Shown: positions 55,885 through 64,000 of the stretch, piece after piece
Position numbering within the stretch: position 1 is the first letter of the stretch
Layout of the letters: every line of letters starts with the position of its first letter
Assembly (NCBI GenBank): GCA_001051155.2
Contig: JYIP02000002.1
Span: forward strand, 2,301,583-2,365,582
DNA length: 64,000 nt
Reading direction: 5' to 3'
From: Chrysoporthe austroafricana
Lineage: Eukaryota; Ascomycota; Sordariomycetes; Diaporthales; Cryphonectriaceae
The notes under the pieces: generated by a model
What the model was told of the DNA's origin: nothing
The model's database searches: none
Seen by the model: the letters and a program-made list of their open reading frames with translations, nothing else
Position numbers and translations under genes: made by a program

Positions 55885-57723
55885 ATGACGAAGACCATTG
55901 TGATCTGCTTCGGCTCTCGCAAGCGAGAGATCGCCATGCCTCCGACGTACCAAGACCTCCTCAAGGAGGCACGGAAGCAATTTCCGAACATCGGTTCGGT
56001 CTACAGCGTCGTGGTGCTTTATAAAGCGAAGAATCCTGGACCGGGCACTTCCTGGGTCGAGCTCGCCGACAGCGCGTACGCCAATATCTACGACGGTGCC
56101 GTTCTCTATTTAAATGTACAGCATCCCATGACAAAGGAGTACATCCTACCACTGCCTGATCAACGATCTAACACGCTATCCCAGCGCCAGACACGACACG
56201 AGGAGTTCGTTGAGCCAAACAATACTGCCAATGTCTCTCCCCGCTCCAATGTCGAGGATAGTGCCAAGAATGAGGTGAGCCAAAGATCTCGCTCCTACGC
56301 GGGCACATACGAAAAGCCGAGTGTCCGCCCTCTCTCTAAGGCGGCCGGTGATGCTTGCGGCAGTGGCTGGGGGATCTCCTCGGAGCTTTTTCGCCGATCG
56401 GCAAGACTCATTCCCAACTTGAAAGACTGCAAGGATGCCGTTGGTCTTTCCATCGGCGGGTCAAACGGGTATCCTGACGAGCAGAGCACTAACGTTGAGA
56501 AGGAGAATCCGGCTTGGAATGTTGACGATGAGGACAACAAGGCTTGGGATATTGTCGAGAACGAGGACGGCATGCGAGGCGAGGTCATTCGGCAGCACCA
56601 GCACCAGGATGCTTGTGTATCCAAGTGCACCCATCCTTGTGACTGCGCCCTGTGTGAGCAGAAGAAGAGCGGTACCGTTCCTACTCCTGTTGCTAAGGTG
56701 GTCTACCCCAATGCTGCCTTTGTGGCAGACAACACCTCCGCCACCATGGGCGACAACCGTGTGAACAACGGGAGCCGCTCGCCTAGCATTGGCAGCGTTG
56801 GCAGCGGTGGTAGGAACTCGGAGAAGTTCCCAGCTTACAATGACCCTTTCATCACTCCTGGTGTCCTGCAAGGCGGTGCTCAGGACCGTGGGTACCCGTA
56901 CAACAACGTCCCTGGCAACGATAGCCACTCCTTCTTTGGCTATGGCCACGGCCATGGCCCCTACGCGTCTGGTAATCTCGGCGGCCAGCGTCCCTATGTC
57001 GCTCCTTATCCGCAGAGCTACGATGGCGATGACTTCGTGCACATCCCACGACCTCGAGCCACCCCCTTTTACCACACTCCACAGATGCCGAATCATGTTG
57101 GATTCACAAATAACAACGTAGGCCAACTTCCCCCCTCTACCTGGAGTCCCGAGCGCATGTCCAACTCGGTCTCACATATTCCCTGGGGCCCCCCCAAGAC
57201 ACCCTCTTCGCGCCTTGGCGTAGCGAAGTCGACGACCGGCTCTCCGGTGAAGTCATGGGCAAAGGCGCCGGCGTCATTGGACTGGGCCAGGAGGACAAAT
57301 GGTGGAGGCGAGATAGCAGCTGACGGTTATGGACCAACGCAGAGCATGATGATGATGGGACCTCCTCCAGGCTTTGCATACGGTGGCAGCCCGATGCAGC
57401 CACCGATGAACCGAAATCGCTACGATGCCCACTATGATGGCAACGGTGGCAGCCCGATGCAGCCACCGATGAACCGAAATCGCTACGACGCCCACTATGA
57501 GGGCAACGGTGGCTTCGACCGCATGAATGTTGAGGATGCCCCTAACAACGGCTCCAACCACGACTTCTGGTATGCCCCCAACCAAATCACCAGCGAGCAG
57601 GGTGGAGCTGAGGCTAACAATTCATGGGAGAAACAGAAGGACAAGAGTGACGCACTCGGCGCAACCTGGCCTACCTACCCCGATGCTGGCTGGGATGATT
57701 ATAGCATGCCTGGTACATGGTGA
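55885..57723 (+). CDS. Low-complexity protein with ubiquitin/PB1-like N-terminus (612 aa)
   Basis: Intronless; ATG at 55885 (CGCAACCATGACG). Residues 1-80 look like a compact beta-grasp domain: KTIVICFGSRKREIAMP, a helix YQDLLKEARKQF and a strand GAVLYLNVQ, comparable to PB1 or ubiquitin-like folds. The rest is predicted disordered: Ser/Asn/Gly/Pro-rich, with a short Cys/His cluster (KCTHPCDCALCEQKK, near 249-263) that could bind metal, and a Gly/Tyr/Pro region. A 63-nt unit encoding GGSPMQPPMNRNRYDAHY plus three residues is repeated twice in tandem (57382-57507). The C-terminus is Trp-rich (TWPTYPDAGWDDYSMPGTW). I know no characterised orthologue. The very long upstream interval suggests complex regulation. 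Confidence 0.75.
   Translation: MTKTIVICFGSRKREIAMPPTYQDLLKEARKQFPNIGSVYSVVVLYKAKNPGPGTSWVELADSAYANIYDGAVLYLNVQHPMTKEYILPLPDQRSNTLSQRQTRHEEFVEPNNTANVSPRSNVEDSAKNEVSQRSRSYAGTYEKPSVRPLSKAAGDACGSGWGISSELFRRSARLIPNLKDCKDAVGLSIGGSNGYPDEQSTNVEKENPAWNVDDEDNKAWDIVENEDGMRGEVIRQHQHQDACVSKCTHPCDCALCEQKKSGTVPTPVAKVVYPNAAFVADNTSATMGDNRVNNGSRSPSIGSVGSGGRNSEKFPAYNDPFITPGVLQGGAQDRGYPYNNVPGNDSHSFFGYGHGHGPYASGNLGGQRPYVAPYPQSYDGDDFVHIPRPRATPFYHTPQMPNHVGFTNNNVGQLPPSTWSPERMSNSVSHIPWGPPKTPSSRLGVAKSTTGSPVKSWAKAPASLDWARRTNGGGEIAADGYGPTQSMMMMGPPPGFAYGGSPMQPPMNRNRYDAHYDGNGGSPMQPPMNRNRYDAHYEGNGGFDRMNVEDAPNNGSNHDFWYAPNQITSEQGGAEANNSWEKQKDKSDALGATWPTYPDAGWDDYSMPGTW
57382..57507 (+). repeat. Two tandem copies of a 63-bp coding repeat
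   Basis: Unit 57382-57444 is repeated at 57445-57507 with very few differences (for example GATG versus GACG and GATGGC versus GAGGGC). A third copy begins (GGTGGC) and then diverges. The period is in frame, adding 21 residues per copy, so copy number could vary between strains without breaking the gene. Confidence 0.9.
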
Positions 57724-58554
57724 TGCTCTCTTCCGGTGCCATTTCCCTGATTTCACGGCTCCGTGTTGCTTTCTAAAGCTATCCCCCACACACTGAAGAA
57801 GACAAAAAAAAGATGCTGACAAAGTGTGTTGTGGTGGATGGTTCAAGCATCACATCAGCCTCTCGAGGCATCACAAACTCGATGATGGTCCCATGAGGCC
57901 TTTTTCAGTTGAGATCTGCTGCTTTTGCTGGTAGGTGGTCGTCATCTCGAGTTCGCACGCACTGGGGATCAGCACATCTTTGCTGACCGAATCAACAACA
58001 GGCCTACTCAACAGACAACGTCCTTGATTTTTTCTTTGATTACTGCTTGGTCCCGAAACTAAAATCTGGAGATTCATCCGGCCAGATGCGCAAAACTTGC
58101 TGAGCTTCGGCCTAAGTTCGCAACAGATGATGGGTGTAGGATATGGGAATAATTTGTTTTGCCTCTGGCAGTCATGGTGGTTTGTCAATTTTCAGTCATT
58201 CTCCGGACATCTGAGGCCTTGCTCGAGGACCTTAATGACACAATCGACTGCGACAGATCACGATCGTTTGACAGCTTCGACATGGAGGCTTGGAGTTCTG
58301 AGATTCTTTTTTTCTTTTAGAGACATCAGCAGCGGCAGGCATCTAGCAAGCAGTAATCGCTGGTCTCACACAACTTAATGAAATGAATTTGACTTTATTG
58401 AATCCCAACATGCTCTTGTGAAGTTGAAGTGACTACTGAAACGCCTGGCCGAGTCGATGCAAGAGAGATGGCATAGCTAAATTTCGAGCAGCAAAAAGAA
58501 AGTGAAACACGCACCCAAACACTGCTTTCCATAAGCCAACATCTCTCGTCGAGG
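57724..58554. other. Convergent gene-free interval
   Basis: 831 nt between the ends of two convergent genes; presumably two 3' UTRs. No feature recognised. Confidence 0.4.
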
Positions 58555-61417
58555 TCACACACTCCAATTGTCCATTGGTTCCCAATTCATCCCTTGAATC
58601 AATGCCATGAGGTCAGTGTCCTGCCCCAAACTCATCGGGGCCTCCACTCCAATTCCGATATCTAACATTCCATATCCAGGGAACTCTGGCATTATAGCCA
58701 TAGGATTCAGCGGAGGTGCTACGGCATTCAAGGACAAGTCGACATCCATCTGGCCGGCCATCGCTCCCTGCGGGTCCTCGCCACCACTTGGGGCCTGCGC
58801 CTGGGCCACGTCAGGTTTCGAGCGGCTCGCGTGGTGCTGTCCCGCCCCCTGGGGGCTCAGGATGCGGTCGAGGATTTTCGAGATGACGCGGTGTCCCTGC
58901 TCGCACAGCGGGTACGACCCGTCGCTCGTGTCCACCGCCGCCAGCCTCGACGCGAACACCGCGAGGTCCTGGATCGTCTGGCTCCTCGGTAGCGCGGGGT
59001 TCTCGGGGTACTGCGGCGCCATCTCCTGCTTGAGCAGCTCGATCGCCACGATCGCCGCGCTGCGCAGGCCGTGCGCGCACAGGTACACGTTGTAAGTCGC
59101 CTGGAACCGCGTCGCGATGTCGTGCCGCCCCGTGATCTGCAGCACGTCGCGGAACACGGCGAGCGCCGCCTGCGTCAGCTTCTCGGAGCTCGCGCCCGCC
59201 TTGCGGATGAGCACACGCTGCAGGAGGATCTCGTTAGAGAGCCGTCCCGTGCGCATCGCACCCCGCCGCACCGCGAGCAGCGGCTTGACCGCGGCGTCCT
59301 TGCCGCTGAAGTCGAGCGGCTCCATGAAGATCTCCCTCAGGTAGGACGGCAGGGAGGCCAGGTGCGCCTCGTTCTTCTCGTGGATGGCCTGGGCGCGCGC
59401 GAGGACTTCCTCGCGCGTGTAGTGGCCTAGTGCGAGGTCTACGACGTCTTCGCGTCGCTGCGCATATTTGGCGTAAGCTCGTGCGCCTTATCAACATGGA
59501 CGTGGTCAGCTGTGAATTTTCAGACGAGACGACAGCGCATTTCAGGCGACGGAAGGTTCATAACGAAGCAATACAGCTACGAGTTCAGGAAGTCGGTGGC
59601 TTTGGACAGGATCGGCAAAAAAGTAACCAAGGCATAGATAAATCCGAAGTAAAGGGCGGAAAGGAGACCGAAGTCACGGGAAGGATGTATATGAGGGATA
59701 TGCTCACTAGTGGCGCTTCGCAAGACCCCTAAGGTGTTGTAGCCGTTATTGTCGAGCGATGAGAGCGTGGTATCGAGGTCCGCGCCGGTTTGAGTAACCT
59801 CAGAGTCGGTAAGATCGAGAGGCGACTCGACGTTGCAGTACCGGTATGACAAGCGAGGCGGGCGCCCCAGACCGGTGGCGAGGCTAATCTCGCAGAAGTA
59901 AGCGGTAAGGAAAGTTCGTTTGCGCAGTTCGGCTAGGAAGAACGGCACTTTCTTGTTGGCCTTGATGCCTTGGTGTAGGCCCATGGCAATGACGGCGCTG
60001 TGAGCCTCACCTGAGGCCCGATATGTTGCGTATTGGCGGTCTCCCTTGGTGGCTTGGATGTTTATGGAGTAGTCCAAGAGAAGCCAGATAAACATGTCGT
60101 CTAGTACCTCGCAGTAACGACAGAACACAAGGCACTTCTCTGCTATGTCCCTCATCTTTTCTATCAGACAGATCCGGCTGACCTGGTGATCGATGAAAAT
60201 CTCATCAGATGATGGAGTCTCGACCAAGCCGAAAGAAATGTTTGAGCAGATCAGACCTATGACCTCCCATCTGAGATTCAAGCCGCTTCCTGCACGTGCG
60301 TACTCCATTGCTGTAGTATTCCCATCGAACTCGATAGGGGTCAAAGTATTGCGCCAAATACGTTCACTCAATTTCCGAATCTTGACGGGGTCTTGACTTG
60401 CGAGCGTTTCCGAGTGAACATACCAGAGCTGATGGAGCCATTCTCTCATTATTGGACATATGACGATCCACTCGCTGCCATCTTCACAAATCTCGTAATA
60501 CCTGGCAGCGAAGTGAGTGATCATACTCCTGTTCTTGAAGAAAGATAGGATCTTGCAGCCTTGAGTAATTCGCGCGTTAGTGACGACAATGTTTTGTTGC
60601 TGGTCCAATGTCTCCAGGCCGGCGGGCTCTGGGTCGAGAGCGCCCAGTGTTTCCGTGAGGATACTGAGATGAGAGGTTGGTCCCTCAAATCCCGTGTTCC
60701 TACGGACCTCTGGCGGCCTCTGGTAGTCCAGGGGTGGCGCTGAAGCTGCGCGGTGAAAAGGTTGGCACTGGACATGGTTGGCGTCAGGTGCCAGAGCGTA
60801 ATTGGGGGCCAAACTTGATGGATGGTGAATATTAGGGGCCGGAGATATCACAGGGTCCTCATATAACTCGACAGTCGGAAGTACTGCCTGTGGACTAGTC
60901 TGAGAGGAAGATGATATAGGAGTTGGGAGCGGATCAGTCGGAGTTGGGAGACGCTGTCAATATTGTTAGATGATGTGTAGGTTCTCATGTGCAAAGAGCT
61001 CAGATTTGAGGATGCAGGACGCAAGGATTGGGCTCGAGGTCAATTGAGGATGGGTTTTCTGGCCTGAGAAGACGGTCCCAGAAAACATCAACCAAGTTAC
61101 AACATTTGCTGTACACCGGGGTCTGAGGACAACTCTGGATTGGCGTCCACCAGGGACAACAGACGAGGCGTGAAAGATACTCTTACCTGTCGCGTAAGTG
61201 GATTCGGATGGTAGAAGCATTGATTCACTTTGCCTCTCTTCACGCATCTTCCACAGGCCGGAACGATGTGATCACATCGGAGCTTGGACCGACGGCATGG
61301 CTCACAGGACTGGAGCTTTCCATTACGCCGATATTTCTCCGTCAAGCCCGGGTTGCTGGATGCGGTCTTCTGAACGCCGGTGTGCCCGGGCCCAGAACCA
61401 TTGCCAGCACGAAACAT
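58555..61417 (-). CDS. Zn2Cys6 transcription factor with fungal-specific TF domain (802 aa, 3 exons)
   Basis: Exons 61417-61187, 60953-59708 and 59486-58555; introns 233 and 221 nt; 803 codons. Exon 1 carries the zinc cluster with Cys38, 41, 48, 55, 58 and 67 in CEPCRRSKLRCDH...CGRCVKRGKVNQC. Exon 2 opens with a Pro/Ser linker and contains the fungal_trans domain (ELRKRTFLTAYFCEISLATGLGRPPRLSYRYCNVESPLDL). For intron 2 I used donor GTGAGC at 59707, because it is phase-compatible with AAG at 59487 and gives LRSATSARAYAKYAQRREDVVDLALG, which follows the usual family pattern; reading on past that donor ends at a stop at 59577 with no phase-compatible exit. The C-terminus is acidic and Met/Pro-rich, a likely activation region. 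It binds CGG-type sites in the nucleus; targets unknown. Exon 3 up to about 58800 is far more GC-rich than exon 2. Confidence 0.85.
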
Positions 61418-62239
61418 TGTGGCCGGTGCTGGCTGCAGAGCTATGCGGCGCGCTGGGCCAGCCAGTTGATGCAGAGCTAATTATGGGAGCGAAATGTCAT
61501 AATCAGCTTCCAGAAAGGGTAGAATGGAGCAACTGGAGTTGTAATTCGGGTCAGGCCAGCCGCACGGTTCGAAGGTGAGATGATGTCGGAGTTGAAGGAG
61601 GCCCTCGGAATTCGACCAGTCGGAGTCCGGAATAGACTCTGCGATCAGTGGCCTGGCGTGCCTCGATGCCGGGGTAAGCGTTTGCAAACATAAAGCCGCC
61701 GCGGATGCTTATCTGGCGCCAATAGCGCAGGAAAGATCCACTCGAGTCAGCAGCTCCGAGAAAGTTTGTTTTACAATATATTACACCTCTCGGGATTCGG
61801 ATGGTGCAGTGGCTGCTGTAGTAAGACGGATAAACAGAGATTTGACTAGCGTCCAATAAGATGGCAAAGCTGCGCAACGTCATACGGCGAAGGGGCTTAG
61901 CCAGGCCGTGCCAGCGAAGCTTTAACTGCCGATACTATTTTCAACAAAAGGACCGTTCTGAGGAGTCATAATCTGATGACGAACGTGTATTAGTGCTGGA
62001 CCGCGAAAACTTGATATAAGGAAAGCTCACCTCAGCAGATCAATATAGTTGGACGAAGAAAAGTAGAACACCAAGTCATCCTCCTCTTAGTTTTATATCC
62101 CCCACCATACATCACAACTTAAACATCTGAGCATCCTAATCCCTAGTCAGCCGCTCCTAGCTATAGACACCACTATTACAAGATCGTATATTCTTACTGC
62201 AGAGGGCTTCAAGGCATCTATCTACCTCCAAACTCGATC
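61418..62239. other. Divergent promoter region
   Basis: 822 nt between the transcription factor (-) and the small gene (+). AT-rich from 61750; no gene or repeat recognised. Confidence 0.4.
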
Positions 62240-62527
62240 ATGGCTTTCAGTCTTCGCAACGTCATTCATTCACACAAGTCGTCTTCAAAGAAGGACGCAC
62301 AGCAGAGTTATACGAAGCTCCCTGATTCCAGCAGCTCAGTCTTCTCGGCCGATGCAGTCGACGTCGAGGAAGCAAAAAGGAAGGCTTATCAAGCTAAGAG
62401 GGCAAAGGACGCCGAGGAGTTCCTGGTCAAATATGGCTTCGTGAGTTTAGCGTCAACATTAATCCATGGATGGCAACAGCTAATATTTTTGTAGGGTGGT
62501 GGTGTCACGTTGAATGCTCGTGTCTAG
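62240..62527 (+). CDS. Small conserved-looking protein (77 aa, 2 exons)
   Basis: Exons 62240-62440 and 62495-62527, intron 54 nt (GTGAGT...TTTTTGTAG), phase 0; 78 codons. The ATG at 62240 (CGATCATGGCT) opens MAFSLRNVIHSHKSS. A Ser/Lys-rich start is followed by a highly charged helix DVEEAKRKAYQAKRAKDAEEFLVKYGF, and the splice adds GGGVTLNARV before the stop. The consensus splice sites and exact frame closure in a tiny second exon argue for a real gene. I do not know its function; the charged helix plus glycine turn could be a partner-binding peptide. Confidence 0.7.
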
Positions 62528-64000
62528 ACGATAACCACTGAGACAGTGGCGTCAGTCAGCAAATTTCAGCATCATTCTAAAGGGACTTCGATTTTGAATT
62601 ATGGGTTCGGGAAGCAAGATGGCTACCATTGGCGCCTGGAGTATAGCTGAGGGCGTACTGGAGAATGGAACTCATCAGGTGATAAAAATAATCATAAATC
62701 TGGAATTAGGCCTTGAGGTATTTCGTTACTGTGGGAGGGGTCAAAGACACCAAGCGTCTGTTGTTGTATTTTGTCTTTGGGTCGCTTAGAAGTACAGCAT
62801 GCCGGATGAGAACGGATAGTACGGGACCAGTCAGTATCTATCTCTGTGGAGGGGAATCAATAAGTCGTTGTTCTTTGAATTTCAGCCACGTTGTCCCTTT
62901 CTCGAGGCAATTTTGTAGCGGAAGGTGTAGTCTGCTGAATCAAACGCCAGCTCCCCCTCTACAACTCGGAACCTGTAATCATTGAATACATCATCGTGCT
63001 ATTTAAAGGAGCTAAGAACGATAGAAAGCTTATTGAGTGGTACTCGTCGAGTGCAAAAAGGTTTAACGTTGTCTAAGAGATCTAGCGAGTTGACTGGGCA
63101 AGGAAAATCGGACTTGACTAGGGGGGGACCTGGAGGATCATACGAAGTTCTATGATTTCGAGTGGGGAGGCTTGCAGGTTACTGCTCAGTTTTCGATGGA
63201 CTTCATCTGATTTTTTATATGATATGGGATAAAGTCTCGTCTAGAGTCGTCCAGTCAGGAAGAAACAGCGCCAAAACTCAAAGCAGGAAATTGAAGTACA
63301 TACACATATTGGCAGGTCTCTAGACTACCAGAGCGTTTGAGTACGGCACGTCCTTAGCTGGCCCCTTGTCACCAGTTTCCTAAAGCAAGAAGGCCAACCT
63401 ACCGGAGAGTTTCGGAGTAGATCTAAGATGCCAGGTCCCGAGAAAATGCGATCTGCAAAGCCGGCAGATGCACCACAGTTGGGCTGCTTATCTGCAGACA
63501 ATGAGATCATTAGGGTTTATACTGCAAATGTTCCACTCTCCTAAATTTCTTGGGATATGCCTCGAAAAACGAAAAGCAGTTATTGAAAACATTCATCCCG
63601 AGTCTCAAAAAAGGGGCGGCTGGCCCTTGGGAAGATACAATCGTATTAGTTGGTATAGCAGCTACTACAAAATTACGCTACGAGAAGCCTTACTATACGT
63701 TGTATTGATATTGCGAATGATAAGGGGTGACTCTGTGGAATGCTACCACGCCAGGGTCTCTTATCTGTGCTGATCGTCTGCGTGGCTCACGCCGTCATCA
63801 TAATTCACGAAATATATCTATCTTGCATCTCCGCCTCTCTCGTATCTGAGCTGAAGGACTCGATCGTAAGAGAATCTGTACCTTGACCTGGCCCAGGCCG
63901 CTTGCTTCCTGGTAGTGATATCCGAGGTTTCGATCGTAGCGACGACTGCGGCGCTAATAGAAATGGCTGGCGATGGTGGCATTCGCGTTTTGAACGAAGG
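62528..64000. other. Gene-free right end of the window
   Basis: About 1.5 kb with short frames only (for example 63468-63773). No domain, repeat or RNA recognised; a gene could begin beyond the edge. Confidence 0.4.

Noticed and set aside
59577..59707. Coding continuation ...DFLNS before the stop at 59577 in the transcription factor
   Set aside because: It looks protein-like, but no donor at its end is phase-compatible with exon 3; the GTGAGC at 59707 gives the family-typical junction. Kept only as a possible isoform.
1..64000. CRISPR array, prophage, bacterial operon or rRNA genes
   Set aside because: No regularly spaced repeats, phage genes or rRNA-like sequence; gene structure is fungal throughout.

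Overview
The window is nuclear DNA of a filamentous ascomycete (Pezizomycotina). Evidence: short GT-AG introns (about 46-233 nt) with CTAAC/CTGAC-like branch points, low gene density with AT-richer gaps, and a gene set typical of moulds (Zn2Cys6 regulator, S28 peptidase, secretory lipase, ferric reductase, SFH1, RRP3, SSF1, Dnf3-type flippase). There is no sign of bacterial or viral organisation. I rebuilt exon structures by hand from splice sites and reading phase; all multi-exon models below sum to whole codons.

Layout. 0-4 kb: a BTB/POZ protein (+) converging on a small two-exon DUF1349 protein (-). 4.5-12.7 kb: an accessory block of three minus-strand redox genes (secreted FAD oxidoreductase, TmpA-like membrane flavoprotein, 2OG-Fe(II) oxygenase) separated by gene-poor DNA that carries a 20-bp perfect inverted repeat. 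14.5 kb: a ~230-nt poly-T tract with one N, probably an assembly weak point. 15-20 kb: secreted S28 peptidase and the chromatin remodeller subunit SFH1. 21-23 kb: four-exon ferric reductase. 26-29.4 kb: stand-alone thioester-reductase-type dehydrogenase and a secreted lipase. 30.7-31.8 kb: unrecognised three-exon gene. 32.5-33.6 kb: aldo-keto reductase. 33.9-34.2 kb: Ty1/copia remnant. 35-36.4 kb: aquaglyceroporin. 37.5-38.2 kb: small membrane protein. 39.6-43.2 kb: RRP3 and SSF1 head to head over a shared promoter. 43.3-45.2 kb: MFSD5-type molybdate-anion transporter. 48.3-52.8 kb: P4-ATPase. 55.9-57.7 kb: low-complexity protein with a ubiquitin/PB1-like N-terminus behind a long gene-free leader. 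58.6-61.4 kb: Zn2Cys6 transcription factor. 62.2-62.5 kb: tiny two-exon gene.

How it works together. Conserved housekeeping genes (ribosome biogenesis, chromatin, lipid flipping) are interspersed with secreted hydrolases, transporters and oxidoreductases. The clearest functional pairing is RRP3/SSF1 (40S and 60S assembly), whose shared 366-bp promoter has adjacent RRPE-like and PAC-like motifs. The minus-strand redox block and the orphan thioester reductase could belong to secondary metabolism, but no backbone synthase is in the window, so that is inference. I found no convincing tRNA, rRNA or CRISPR and no intact transposon.
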